From Dietzia sp. NCCP-2495 (GTDB lineage Bacteria > Actinomycetota > Actinomycetes > Mycobacteriales > Mycobacteriaceae), in assembly GCF_026011735.1 (NCBI RefSeq), contig NZ_BRVN01000007.1:62001-126000 (forward strand): a stretch of DNA of 64,000 nucleotides. Reading direction: 5' to 3'. Made by a program: the position numbers and the translations under genes. Each line of letters opens with the position of its first letter. Positions within the stretch are counted from its first letter, which is position 1. This document shows, piece by piece, positions 49,506 to 58,774 of this stretch. The notes beneath the pieces are model-generated. The model searched no databases. It was not told where the DNA came from and saw only the letters and a program-made list of their open reading frames with translations.

Positions 49506-50552
49506 ATGTCGTACTCCGTGACTCTCGGCGATGGCACACGGTTTGACGCTCCCGGTGACCAGCCGGTACTCGAATCGGCCTTGAGGGCCGGCGCCTGGAT
49601 GGCGCATGCGTGCTCGCAGGGCACCTGCGGGACGTGCAAGTTCAAGATCGAGGAAGGGACTGTCGACCACGGCTCCTCCTGCACGGATGTCCTGCCCCCG
49701 TGCGACCGCTCCGCGGGCCTGGCACTGGCGTGCCAGGCCCGGCCGACGTCGGACCTCACCGCGTCGGTGCTGGGCGAGGACAAGGGGCGTCGCGTCTCGC
49801 ATCCGCTGAAGGATCACACGGGCAGGGTCATCGAACTCACCACCGTCGCGTCCGACACGGTCCGGCTGGTCGTGCAGGTCGACGAGCCGATGGAGTTCAG
49901 CCCGGGGCAGTACTGCGAGTTCAGCGTTCCCGGCACCGACCTCCGCCGGCAGTACTCCATCGCGAGCACCCCATGCGATGGCACCAGGTTGGAATTCCAC
50001 ATCCGTAGAGTGTCCGGTGGCGCCGCCACCGACGGGTGGATTTTCCGGGACCTGGCCGAGGGGCACGAGGTGCAGCTACGTGGCCCGCTGGGAACCTTCC
50101 TCTTGGACGGGGTGCAGGAGGAGACCGCGATCCTCATCGGCGGCGGGACCGGACTGGCCCCGCTCAAGTCGATCGCCGTCCACGCGCTGGAGAACAACCT
50201 GCTTCCGAAGATCAGCCTGTACCACGGGTGCCGGACCGCGTCCGACCTCTACGACGTGGAGTTCTTCCGCGATCTCCGGGACGCGTATCCCGACACCTTC
50301 AGCTATCACCCCGTGCTCAGCGACGAGCCGGGGGAGAGTAGCTGGGACGGGGCCCGCGGGTTGATCACCGAGGCGGTGCTGGAGGACTACTCGACCTGCC
50401 GCGGGCACGTCGCCTTCCTCTGCGGGCCGCCGGCGATGATCGAGGCCGGGGTCAAGGTGTTGCGACGCCGCCGGATGCCGAGTCGACTGATGCACCGCGA
50501 GGAGTTCACGCCCGCCGCGGGCGATCCGGTAGCGGTGGCCCGCTCGGCGTGA
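49506..50552 (+). CDS. gcoB: GcoB-type reductase: 2Fe-2S ferredoxin, FAD and NAD domains
   Basis: 348 aa, 4 nt after gcoA. Plant-type ferredoxin first (cluster cysteines in HACSQGTCGTCKFKI, and CDRSAGLALACQA), then FAD domain RQYSIASTP, and NADH domain ILIGGGTGLAPLKSIAVHAL and VAFLCGPPAMIEAG. This three-domain order is that of BenC/GcoB. It passes electrons from NADH directly to the P450, so no separate ferredoxin is needed. Confidence 0.92.
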   Translation: MSYSVTLGDGTRFDAPGDQPVLESALRAGAWMAHACSQGTCGTCKFKIEEGTVDHGSSCTDVLPPCDRSAGLALACQARPTSDLTASVLGEDKGRRVSHPLKDHTGRVIELTTVASDTVRLVVQVDEPMEFSPGQYCEFSVPGTDLRRQYSIASTPCDGTRLEFHIRRVSGGAATDGWIFRDLAEGHEVQLRGPLGTFLLDGVQEETAILIGGGTGLAPLKSIAVHALENNLLPKISLYHGCRTASDLYDVEFFRDLRDAYPDTFSYHPVLSDEPGESSWDGARGLITEAVLEDYSTCRGHVAFLCGPPAMIEAGVKVLRRRRMPSRLMHREEFTPAAGDPVAVARSA

Positions 50553-50612
50553 GCCCTTGCCGGGGATGAGGTCCGGGCCGGGCGGAAGTAGTCGTAAATG
50601 CAACGCCCCTGT

Positions 50613-50649
50613 GACGCCCCCTATTCGGAAAGACCGGATAGGGGGCGTC
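50613..50649 (+). terminator. Terminator after gcoB
   Basis: GACGCCCCCTATTCGG pairs with CCGGATAGGGGGCGTC (15 of 16, one G-T) around AAAGA, 60 bp after the gcoB stop. Confidence 0.8.
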
Positions 50650-50749
50650 GCATAGGCATCGAGATCCCGAGTGCCAGAACGCTGTGATTGTCGACACATC
50701 ACTGGGGGAAAGTGGGGGGACACCGTTCCCCGGACCACATGAGGACCCC

Positions 50750-51799
50750 ATGAGACTCCCGAACCGCTCGTTCGCGCTCCCGCTCCTCGCGGGGGCTCTG
50801 AGCGTCACCCTCGTCGCCTGCGCCACATCGGAGGCGCAGTCGTTGTCGTCGTCGTCATCCGGCTCGGTCGGATCCGTCGACGCCGGGGACCCGGCACCCA
50901 CCCCCACCGGCGACGCGGAGATGACGGTGACGCTTCTGGGTACCGGCAGCCCCGTCCCCAGTGCCGAGCGGTTCGGGATGTCGACTCTCGTCCGGGCCGG
51001 CGGTCAGGACCTTCTCTTCGACGCCGGGCGCGGCGCGACGATCCGACTCAACCAGGTGGGGCTGTCGGCCGGGCAGGTGGACGGGGTGTTCCTGACGCAC
51101 TTCCACTCCGACCACGTCAACGGCCTCGCCGACCTGTGGATGAGCTCCTACATCCCCGCGCTCGGAGGGCGCGAGGGCAGCTTCCAGCTGTACGGTCCGA
51201 CCGGCGTCGGGCAGATCGCGGAGGGGCTGCAGCTGACCCACCAGAACGACATCGACGTGCGCGTGGCGGACGGTGAGGTGGACCCGTCGACCACCGGGAT
51301 CGAGCCGCACGAGTTCGACGACGACGGCGTGATCTTCGAGAAGGACGGGGTGACGGTGACGATGTTCACCGTCGAGCACGATCCGGTCGGCGCGATCGAC
51401 CCGGCGGTCGGCTTCCGCGTGGACAACGGCGAGAGCTCCGTGCTCATCAGCGGCGACACGCGGCCCACGCCCAACGTGCTGACCTACGGCGAGGGCGTGG
51501 ACCTGCTGATCCACGAGGTGGCCGACTTCGTCGACCCCACCCTCCCGGTGGTTGAGACGGTGTACGCGCACCACACCAACCCGCGACAGGCCGGCGAGAT
51601 CTTCACCTCCGTCGCCCCCGCGATGGCCGCGTACTCGCACATCGTCAACGGTGCGCCCCCGCGCATCCCCGACCTGCCCATGGAGACGCTCGTCGAGCGG
51701 ACCCGGGAGACCTACTCGGGCCCCCTCGCGGTGGGCGTGGACCTCATGACATTCGAGATCAACGACCGGGACGTGCAGGTCTTCGAGCCCCGGGGCTGA
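50750..51799 (+). CDS. Exported metallo-beta-lactamase-fold lipoprotein
   Basis: 349 aa from the ATG at 50750. Lipoprotein signal with lipobox LVAC near residue 24 and a Ser/Gly/Asp linker. MBL fold: VTLLGTGSPVPS, LLFDAGRGATIRL, TNFHSDH-type motif FLTHFHSDHVNGL, SGDTRPTPNVL and a late AYSHIV histidine. The start resembles RNase Z/arylsulfatase-like MBL enzymes, but export means an extracytoplasmic substrate, for example an ester or sulfate. Separated from gcoB by a terminator. Confidence 0.85.
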   Translation: MRLPNRSFALPLLAGALSVTLVACATSEAQSLSSSSSGSVGSVDAGDPAPTPTGDAEMTVTLLGTGSPVPSAERFGMSTLVRAGGQDLLFDAGRGATIRLNQVGLSAGQVDGVFLTHFHSDHVNGLADLWMSSYIPALGGREGSFQLYGPTGVGQIAEGLQLTHQNDIDVRVADGEVDPSTTGIEPHEFDDDGVIFEKDGVTVTMFTVEHDPVGAIDPAVGFRVDNGESSVLISGDTRPTPNVLTYGEGVDLLIHEVADFVDPTLPVVETVYAHHTNPRQAGEIFTSVAPAMAAYSHIVNGAPPRIPDLPMETLVERTRETYSGPLAVGVDLMTFEINDRDVQVFEPRG

Positions 51800-51895
51800 C
51801 CCCCCGGGGCGGGGCGCCCCGATCGCCCGCTCCGCCACCCGGCGTGAGGCACGCTGAGATAGACACCCGCTCCCCGCAAATCAGAGGAGAACGAG

Positions 51896-54800
51896 ATGAT
51901 CGACAAGGTACTGGTCGCCAACAGGGGCGAGATCGCGATCCGTGCGTTCCGTGCGGCGGTCGAGCTCGGGGTGAAGACGGTGGCGGTGTTCCCGTACGAG
52001 GACCGCAACTCGGTGCATCGCCTCAAGGCCGACGAGTCGTATCAGATCGGCGAGCCCGGACACCCCGTGCGCGCCTACCTGTCGGTCGAGGAGGTCGTGC
52101 GGACCGCGCACGACGCCGGTGCGGATGCGGTGTACCCGGGATACGGGTTCCTCTCGGAGAACCCTGACCTGGCTGCGGCGTGCGAGGCGGCGGGACTGGT
52201 GTTCGTCGGACCGTCTGCGGCGGTCCTGGAGCTCACCGGCGACAAATCGCGCGCGGTGGCGGCGGCTCGGGAGGCGGGGATCCCGGTGCTGGCGTCGACC
52301 CCGCCGTCGGCCGATCCGGAGGACCTGGTGGCGGCCGCCGAGGGCATGGCGTTCCCGGTCTTCGTCAAGGCCGTCGCGGGTGGCGGCGGTCGCGGGGTGC
52401 GGCGTGTGGAGCGCCAGGAGGACTTGGCCGAGGCCATCGCCTCGGCCTCCCGGGAGGCGGAATCCGCGTTCGGCGATCCGACGGTGTACGTGGAACAGGC
52501 CGTGGTCAATCCGCGGCACATCGAGGTGCAGATCCTCGCGGACACCTCCGGCGAGGTGATCCACCTCTACGAACGCGACTGCAGTGTGCAGCGGCGGCAC
52601 CAGAAAGTAGTGGAGATGGCGCCGGCGCCGAACCTGCCGGCAGACCTGCGGGACCGGATCTGCGCCGATGCCGTGGCCTTTGCCCGACACATCGGGTACA
52701 CGTGCGCCGGGACGGTGGAGTTCCTGCTCGACGAGCGAGGCCGGCATGTGTTCATCGAGATGAACCCTCGAATCCAGGTCGAGCACACCGTGACCGAGGA
52801 GATCACCGACGTCGACCTGGTGGCCGCGCAGCTGCGGATCGCCTCGGGGGAGACGCTGACGGACATGGGCCTGACGCAGGACCGGATCGGGATCCGGGGC
52901 GCGGCACTGCAGTGTCGGATCACCACCGAGGACCCCGCCAACGGCTTCCGGCCGGACACCGGGCGCATCACCGCCTACCGGACCCCCGGGGGCGCCGGGA
53001 TCCGGCTGGACGGCGGGACGTCCGTCGGCGCCGAGGTCAGCCCCCATTTCGATTCGATGCTGGTTAAGCTGACCTGCCGCGGACGGGATCTGGAGACCGC
53101 CGTGGCACGCGCCGGCCGCGCACTGGCCGAGTTCCGGATCCGTGGCGTGGCGACGAACGTGCCGTTCCTGCAGGCGCTGCTCGACGACCCGGACTTCCGG
53201 GCCGGTCAGGTGACCACGTCGTTCATCGGGGACCGGCCGGAGTTGCTGACCGCCCGCACAACGTCCGATCGCGGGACCCGGATCCTGCGGTACCTGGCGG
53301 ACGTGACAGTCAACAAGCCACACGGACCGCGACCGACGACGGTCTATCCGAGCGAGAAGCTACCGAGGCCCGGCGCCGCGGGAGGGGACGGCGCTGTCCG
53401 GGGGGCGCCGTCGGATATGCGTTCGGGGGACGGCCCCGCTGACCTGACCCGCCCGGTGGACGGGTCGCGGCAGCGGCTGCTCGCACTGGGGCCGGAGGGA
53501 TTCGCCACCGACCTGCGGGCCCGACCCGCACTCGGCGTGACCGACACGACGTTCCGTGATGCCCACCAGTCCCTGCTCGCGACCCGGCTGCGCACCAACG
53601 ACCTGTTGGAGGTGGCGCCCTATGTCGCCTCGCTGACCCCGGAGCTGCTGTCGGTGGAGTGCTGGGGCGGGGCGACCTACGACGTGGCACTCCGGTTCCT
53701 CAAAGAGGATCCCTGGGAGCGACTCGCCCGGCTGCGGGAGGCGATCCCCAACATCTGTCTCCAGATGTTGCTGCGCGGCGCCAACACGGTCGGCTACACC
53801 CACTACCCGCCGAAGGTGACCTCGGCGTTCGTCGACGAGGCCGCTGCGGTGGGCGTCGACATCTTCCGGATCTTCGACGCGCTCAACAATGTCGACGCCA
53901 TGCGCCCGGCCATCGATGCCGTCCGCGGGACCGGCACCACCGTCGCCGAGGTGGCGATGAGCTACACCGGGGACCTGATGGATCCCCGTGAGGACCTCTA
54001 CACACTTGACTACTACCTGCGCCTGGCCGAGCAGATCGTGGACGCCGGCGCGCACGTGCTGGCGATCAAGGACATGGCCGGTCTGCTCCGGGCTCCGGCC
54101 GCGGCGAAGCTCGTCGGCGCACTGCGGTCCGAGTTCGATCTGCCGATCCATGTCCACACCCATGACACCCCGGGTGGCCAGCTGGCCACCTACCTCGCCG
54201 CCTGGGAGGCGGGTGCCGACGTCGTGGACGGCGCCAGTGCCGCCCTCGCCGGGACGACCAGTCAACCGGCACTGTCGGCGATCGTCGCCGCGACCGCACA
54301 CACCGAGCGGGACACCGGGCTCGATCTGGCGTCGGTATGCGCCCTGGAGCCGTACTGGGAGGCGGTGCGCAAGGTGTATGCGCCGTTCGAGTCGGGCCTG
54401 CCGTCGCCGACCGGTCGGGTGTACACCCACGAGATCCCCGGTGGGCAGCTGTCCAACCTGAGGCAGCAGGCGGTATCCCTGGGGCTGGCGGACCGGTTCG
54501 AGCAGGTCGAGACCGCCTACGCCGACGCCGACCGGCTCCTCGGCCGACTGATCAAGGTCACCCCGTCGTCGAAGGTGGTCGGCGACCTCGCCCTGACGCT
54601 CGTGGGGCGCGGGATCACGGCCGACGAGTTCGCGCGGGACCCGGGCTCCTATGACATCCCCGACTCGGTGATCGGCTTCCTTGGCGGCGAACTCGGAGAA
54701 CCGGTCGGCGGGTGGCCCGAGCCACTGCGCACCGCGGCTCTGGCCGGACGGTCGGCCACCCGCGACGTCGTCCCCCTGAGCGTCGAGGACCACGCCGCGC

Positions 54801-55351
54801 TGGAGGTACCCGGCCCCGAGCGGCGTCGACGGCTCAACCAGCTGCTCTTCCCGGGCCCGACCGCCGAGTACGAGGAGCACCGAGAGACATACGGTGACAC
54901 CTCCACGATCTCCTCCAACCAGTTCTTCTACGGGCTGCGTGACCGGGACGAACACCGGGTCCGGCTCGAGCCGGGCGTGGAACTGCTCATCGGACTCGAG
55001 GCGATCGGGGAGGCGGACGAGCACGGGTACCGGACCGTCATGTGCATCCTCAACGGTCAGCTCCGTCCCGTCCGGGTGGTGGACCGGTCCGTGGCCGTGG
55101 ACGTTCCCGTGGCGGAGAAGGCGGACCACGCCGACCCGGGACATGTGGCCGCACCGTTCGCGGGCGTGGTGACCGTCGTGGTGACTGCGGGCGACCACGT
55201 CGAGGCAGGTGGGACCGTCGCGACCATCGAGGCCATGAAGATGGAGGCCGCGATCACCAGCCCCCGAGGCGGCACCGTCTCCCGCGTCGCGCTGGCCGGA
55301 GCCACCCAGGTCGAGGCCGACGACCTCATCGTGGTGGTGGACGGTGACTGA
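51896..55351 (+). CDS. pyc: Pyruvate carboxylase
   Basis: 1151 aa, the normal length. Biotin carboxylase at 1-450 (LVANRGEIAIRAFRAA, KAVAGGGGRGVRRV, EMNPRIQVEHTVTE), carboxyltransferase from about 540 (DTTFRDAHQSLLATRLRTND, FRIFDALNNVDAMRPAI, KDMAGLLRAPA, HVHTHDTPGGQ) and a C-terminal biotinyl domain with EAMKMEAA, biotin Lys near 1115. A Gly/Asp/Arg-rich insert sits near residues 480-530. It carboxylates pyruvate to oxaloacetate and is activated by acetyl-CoA in most bacteria. Here it lies between the guaiacol demethylase and the meta-cleavage genes, whose end products are pyruvate and acetyl-CoA. AGGAG site before the ATG. Confidence 0.95.
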   Translation: MIDKVLVANRGEIAIRAFRAAVELGVKTVAVFPYEDRNSVHRLKADESYQIGEPGHPVRAYLSVEEVVRTAHDAGADAVYPGYGFLSENPDLAAACEAAGLVFVGPSAAVLELTGDKSRAVAAAREAGIPVLASTPPSADPEDLVAAAEGMAFPVFVKAVAGGGGRGVRRVERQEDLAEAIASASREAESAFGDPTVYVEQAVVNPRHIEVQILADTSGEVIHLYERDCSVQRRHQKVVEMAPAPNLPADLRDRICADAVAFARHIGYTCAGTVEFLLDERGRHVFIEMNPRIQVEHTVTEEITDVDLVAAQLRIASGETLTDMGLTQDRIGIRGAALQCRITTEDPANGFRPDTGRITAYRTPGGAGIRLDGGTSVGAEVSPHFDSMLVKLTCRGRDLETAVARAGRALAEFRIRGVATNVPFLQALLDDPDFRAGQVTTSFIGDRPELLTARTTSDRGTRILRYLADVTVNKPHGPRPTTVYPSEKLPRPGAAGGDGAVRGAPSDMRSGDGPADLTRPVDGSRQRLLALGPEGFATDLRARPALGVTDTTFRDAHQSLLATRLRTNDLLEVAPYVASLTPELLSVECWGGATYDVALRFLKEDPWERLARLREAIPNICLQMLLRGANTVGYTHYPPKVTSAFVDEAAAVGVDIFRIFDALNNVDAMRPAIDAVRGTGTTVAEVAMSYTGDLMDPREDLYTLDYYLRLAEQIVDAGAHVLAIKDMAGLLRAPAAAKLVGALRSEFDLPIHVHTHDTPGGQLATYLAAWEAGADVVDGASAALAGTTSQPALSAIVAATAHTERDTGLDLASVCALEPYWEAVRKVYAPFESGLPSPTGRVYTHEIPGGQLSNLRQQAVSLGLADRFEQVETAYADADRLLGRLIKVTPSSKVVGDLALTLVGRGITADEFARDPGSYDIPDSVIGFLGGELGEPVGGWPEPLRTAALAGRSATRDVVPLSVEDHAALEVPGPERRRRLNQLLFPGPTAEYEEHRETYGDTSTISSNQFFYGLRDRDEHRVRLEPGVELLIGLEAIGEADEHGYRTVMCILNGQLRPVRVVDRSVAVDVPVAEKADHADPGHVAAPFAGVVTVVVTAGDHVEAGGTVATIEAMKMEAAITSPRGGTVSRVALAGATQVEADDLIVVVDGD

Positions 55352-55495
55352 CCGCCGCCAGGGGTGTCACGGGCGTGATCGGGGAACGCGCCCGGTCAGG
55401 CGCCCGGGCCCAGATGTGCGTGTTATGTCATGGAATGCGGGTAACGCCCCACCTATGGTGGGAACACCACCCTGTCGCGGAGAAATGGGGAGCTG

Positions 55496-56317
55496 ATGAG
55501 TTCGCTGTCCACCGTGCGCAAGCTCGGACCGGTTCTGGATTTGTTCAGCGTTGACGCGCCTGAATGGGGAGTAAGCGAGGTGTCGGAGGCGCTGGGGATA
55601 CCCCGGTCCAGCACTCATGCGCTGCTCACCAGCCTGGTGGACATCGGCCTGCTCCAGTGCCGCGTCCGCGGCCGTTACCGGATCGGGTGGCGGGTGGTCG
55701 AGTTAGCGGAGGCGCTCCGCGGCCGCCTCGACGTCCGGAGTATCGCCGCACCCGTCCTGGACAACCTGGTGGCGCAGCACGGCGAGACCTCCCACCTCGC
55801 GGTGATGGAGCGCATGCAGGTCCTGTACGTGGACAAGGTCATGGGTACCCACAATGTCACCGTCCAGGGCGCCCGGATCGGCGCACGCCTCGACCTGCAC
55901 TGCACAGGAGTCGGCAAACTCCTGCTCGCCTACCAGGGGCAAGCCGATATCGAGATGTTCCTCGAGCGGCAGACCCTGCCCCGACGCACACCGGCCACCA
56001 TCACGGATCCCGAGGCGATGCTCGCGGAACTCCGAGCCATCCGAAGGCAGGGGTTCGCCGTGGACCGGGGCGAGGCGGTCGCGGAGATCCACTGCACGGC
56101 AGCCCCCATCCGGGATGACATGGGGGTGGTGATCGCTGCGGTCAGTTCGAGCGCGCCAAAGGACAGGTACGCCTCCCGCCGAGCCGAGATCACGCAGGCA
56201 GTGGTCGCCGCAGCGGCGGAGATCACCAGGACCGTCAGCGACACCGCCAAGGCCGGAAAGCTGACGGTCGATCAGCAGACCACCCCCGACGTGCGGGAGA
56301 TCCGCCCCGCGATGTGA
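55496..56317 (+). CDS. IclR-family regulator of the meta-cleavage genes
   Basis: 273 aa, GGGGAG before ATG. N-terminal winged HTH (VRKLGPVLDLFSVDAPEWG, VSEVSEALGIPRSSTHALLT) and the IclR effector domain (ETSHLAVMERMQVLYVDKV, RLDLHCTGVGKLLLAY, DRGEAVAEIHCTAAPIRD). It starts the rightward operon of hydratase, decarboxylase and tautomerase genes, 18-39 nt ahead of them, so it probably senses a pathway intermediate. Confidence 0.9.
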   Translation: MSSLSTVRKLGPVLDLFSVDAPEWGVSEVSEALGIPRSSTHALLTSLVDIGLLQCRVRGRYRIGWRVVELAEALRGRLDVRSIAAPVLDNLVAQHGETSHLAVMERMQVLYVDKVMGTHNVTVQGARIGARLDLHCTGVGKLLLAYQGQADIEMFLERQTLPRRTPATITDPEAMLAELRAIRRQGFAVDRGEAVAEIHCTAAPIRDDMGVVIAAVSSSAPKDRYASRRAEITQAVVAAAAEITRTVSDTAKAGKLTVDQQTTPDVREIRPAM

Positions 56318-56355
56318 CCGGGGCCCCGGACCTTTTCGACAGAACAGAGGAGAAC

Positions 56356-57156
56356 ATGGACCAGATCGATCAGATCGCCGACGAGTTGCTCGGCGCCTAC
56401 GGCAGCAGACGTACCGTCGCGCCGCTGACCGAGCGCTTCCCCGGGCTCGGGCTCGACGTGGCGTACCGGGTGCAGCAGCGGCAGGTGGACCGGTGGGTCG
56501 CAGATGGAGACCGGGTCGTGGGCCACAAGGTGGGGCTCTCATCCCGGGCGATGCAGCGCATGGTCGGCGTGGACCAGCCCGACTTCGGGCATCTCACGCA
56601 GAGCATGATCCACCAGGAACAGACACCCATCCCGCACGGGACGTTCCTGCAGCCGCGTATCGAGCCCGAGATCGCGTTCGTGCTGGGTGAGCCACTCAAG
56701 GGCCCCGGGGTGACCACGGCCGAGGCCATCGCCGCGATCGATTTCGTCCTGCCCGCCCTCGAGATCGTCGACTCCCGGGTCTCCGACTGGAAGATCGGGA
56801 TCTTCGACACGGTCTCCGACAATGCCTCTTCGGGCGGGGTGATACTGGGCAGCACCCCGGTCGGGGTCCGCGACGTGGACCTGAGACTGACTGGCTGCAA
56901 CCTCTACCGTAACGGTGAGCTGGTCGCGACCGGTGCCGGCGGCGCGGTCCTCGGTTCCCCCATCAACTCCCTGGTGTGGCTCGCCAACACCGTCGGCCCG
57001 CTCGGGACGACGCTGGAGCCCGGCCACATCGTGCTGCCGGGGTCGATGACCTCGGCCTTTGACGTGTCACCCGGCGACGTGATCGTCGCCGACATCGGCG
57101 GGATCGGCACCACCACCGCCATCATGGGTCGCCCCCAGAGTGAAGGAGCTGCGTGA
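56356..57156 (+). CDS. 2-hydroxypenta-2,4-dienoate hydratase (2-oxopent-4-enoate hydratase)
   Basis: 266 aa from the ATG at 56356, chosen for its GAGGAG site. Family blocks: GHKVGLSSRAMQRMVGVDQP, FLQPRIEPEIAFVLGE, LEIVDSRVSDWKIGIFDTVS, DNASSGGVILG and the end IVLPGSMTSAFDVSPGDVI. It hydrates 2-hydroxypentadienoate to 4-hydroxy-2-oxovalerate. Paralogous to the next gene; the two products of this family usually form a complex. Hydratase rather than decarboxylase because of its ASSGGVILG pattern and gene order, moderately sure. Confidence 0.85.
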   Translation: MDQIDQIADELLGAYGSRRTVAPLTERFPGLGLDVAYRVQQRQVDRWVADGDRVVGHKVGLSSRAMQRMVGVDQPDFGHLTQSMIHQEQTPIPHGTFLQPRIEPEIAFVLGEPLKGPGVTTAEAIAAIDFVLPALEIVDSRVSDWKIGIFDTVSDNASSGGVILGSTPVGVRDVDLRLTGCNLYRNGELVATGAGGAVLGSPINSLVWLANTVGPLGTTLEPGHIVLPGSMTSAFDVSPGDVIVADIGGIGTTTAIMGRPQSEGAA

Positions 57157-57962
57157 TGACCACCGAGACCACCTGGAGCCCCGCGGTCGTCGCGCAGCGC
57201 TGCCTCGACGCCGAGGCCTCCGTCACGGCGTTGACCTCGATCAAGGCGCAGTGGGACGGGCTGGACCTGCCGGCGGCCTACGCCGCACAGGACATCGCCC
57301 TACGGGTTCGGACCGGGCGCGGCGAGACCCTGACCGGGGTCAAGCTCGGCGTCACCTCCAAGGCCAAGCAGCGGCAGGTCAACGTCGACTCGCCGTCCAC
57401 GGCGTGGCTCACCGACGCCATGTATCTCCCGCCGGGCGAGCCGATCGTGTGCGAGGAGATGATCCATCCGCGGGTCGAGCCCGAGATCGCGTTCGTGATG
57501 GGTGAACGGCTCGAGGGGCCGGGCCAGACCGCCGCCACCGCGATCGCCGCGGTGAGCAGCGTGGTGGGCGCGCTGGAGATCATCGACTCCCGCTTCTCCG
57601 GTTACACCTTCACCATGATGGACGCGATCGCGGACAACAACTCCTCGGGCAAGTACGTCACCGGGCCCACCTCGGTTTCGCCGTACGGGCTCGACCTCGG
57701 GCTGGAGGCGTGTGTGCTTGAGGTGGACGGGGAGGTGGTGGACTCGGCCACCGGTGCCGCCGTGCACGGACACCCGGCCGAGGCGCTGGCCTTCGCCGCC
57801 AATACGCTCGCCGAGCGTGGGCTCGCGATCGAACCCGGCTGGGTGATCCTCACCGGCGGCATGACCGACGCGGTGCCGCTCACTCCTGGCCGGGCGATCT
57901 CCGCGCACTTCACCAACCTTGGTCTGGTCACCGTCCGCGGGGCCACCGCCACAAATCAGTAG
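57156..57962 (+). CDS. 4-oxalocrotonate (2-oxo-3-hexenedioate) decarboxylase
   Basis: 268 aa; ATG at 57156 shares a base with the upstream stop and follows AAGGAG. Same fold as the hydratase: GVKLGVTSKAKQRQVNVDSP, IHPRVEPEIAFVMGE, LEIIDSRFSGYTFTMMDAIA, DNNSSGKYVTG, WVILTGGMTDAVPLTPG. The DNNSSGKYVTG segment and the TMMD(A)IADN pattern are those of XylI/DmpH decarboxylases. It decarboxylates 2-oxo-3-hexenedioate to 2-hydroxypentadienoate and passes it to the hydratase. Confidence 0.87.
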   Translation: MTTETTWSPAVVAQRCLDAEASVTALTSIKAQWDGLDLPAAYAAQDIALRVRTGRGETLTGVKLGVTSKAKQRQVNVDSPSTAWLTDAMYLPPGEPIVCEEMIHPRVEPEIAFVMGERLEGPGQTAATAIAAVSSVVGALEIIDSRFSGYTFTMMDAIADNNSSGKYVTGPTSVSPYGLDLGLEACVLEVDGEVVDSATGAAVHGHPAEALAFAANTLAERGLAIEPGWVILTGGMTDAVPLTPGRAISAHFTNLGLVTVRGATATNQ

Positions 57963-57973
57963 AGGAGGACACC

Positions 57974-58177
57974 GTGCCGATCATCGAAGCGACCGTCTCC
58001 GAGGGCCGCAGCCCGGAGGCGATCCGTTCGCTCATCCACGAGCTCAGCGCTGCCGCAGCACGAGCCCTCGACGCGCCGCTCGTCAGCGTTCGAGTGATCG
58101 TCCGTGAGGTGCCGCGCACGCACTTCGCGGCCGCCGACGTGACGATCGCCGAGCGCGACGCCGGATCCGAGACCTGA
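57974..58177 (+). CDS. 4-oxalocrotonate tautomerase
   Basis: 67 aa, GTG start after GAGGAGG. After Met removal the catalytic Pro1 is exposed (PIIEATVSEGR); Arg11, Arg39 and Phe50, the other catalytic residues of the classic 62-aa enzyme, are all at the exact positions. It isomerises 2-hydroxymuconate to 2-oxo-3-hexenedioate, feeding the decarboxylase upstream. Last gene of the rightward operon. Confidence 0.93.
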   Translation: MPIIEATVSEGRSPEAIRSLIHELSAAAARALDAPLVSVRVIVREVPRTHFAAADVTIAERDAGSET

Positions 58178-58266
58178 CCTGGTTTTCGGTACCGCCACAC
58201 GAGTCCGTCCGGCTCCCGCACACCGCTGGGAGCCGGGCTTGGTCGTGGGAACGATCTGGAGATGAT

Positions 58267-58316
58267 GACGACGACAACGCGACCGACTTAAGTAGTCGGC
58301 CGCGTTGTCGTCGTCG
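58267..58316. terminator. Bidirectional terminator between the two convergent meta-pathway operons
   Basis: GACGACGACAACGCG and CCGACT pair with AGTCGG and CGCGTTGTCGTCGTC (one bulge) around a 5-nt loop. It stands 90 bp after the tautomerase and 42 bp after the end of the leftward operon, closing both. Confidence 0.85.
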
Positions 58317-58357
58317 TTTACGTCGGTCCAGCGCGGCGGGCACCGGTGGGAACGACT

Positions 58358-58774
58358 CTATCCGCCGTCCTCACGTGCGCGGATCTCGGCGCCGCGCACG
58401 TCGGCCGCGACGCGCCCGCCGATGGCCCAGTGCGCCGGATCCAACGTGACCAGCTCGCCACGGACCAGCTCGCGTTCGTAACCGAGTACGTCAACGAGCA
58501 GGTCGGTGACCCCCTCGAGCAGGGCACGCCCCTGCTCGGGCGGTCGGCCCGCGAGAACCCGCATGGTGAAGTACGGCGCAGCGTCCCCGCGGGAGGCCAC
58601 CTGACGGCCGGCCACCATGACGTGCGCGGCCGGGTATTCAGCGACGAACACGCGGACGCGCTCGACGGGGCTGGACAGCACCTCGCAATACAGTGCGGTG
58701 ACCCGCGACTGGAACTCCTTGAGCTGCTCGGCAGGGTACGTCCCTGCGACTAGGTGTACATGTGCAATGGGCAT
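58358..58774 (-). CDS. Second tautomerase-superfamily protein (138 aa)
   Basis: ATG at 58774 overlaps the stop of the SDR gene (TGATG). Pro1 is next to Met (PIAHVHLVAGTYPAEQLKEF), and two beta-alpha-beta halves follow (VRVFVAEYPAAHVMVAG; MRVLAGRPPEQGRALLEGV), the length of cis-CaaD/MSAD-like fused tautomerases rather than 4-OT. Possibly handles a substituted or alternative muconate, or a hydratase/dehalogenase-like step. Last gene of the leftward operon. Confidence 0.75.
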   Translation of the reverse strand: MPIAHVHLVAGTYPAEQLKEFQSRVTALYCEVLSSPVERVRVFVAEYPAAHVMVAGRQVASRGDAAPYFTMRVLAGRPPEQGRALLEGVTDLLVDVLGYERELVRGELVTLDPAHWAIGGRVAADVRGAEIRAREDGG

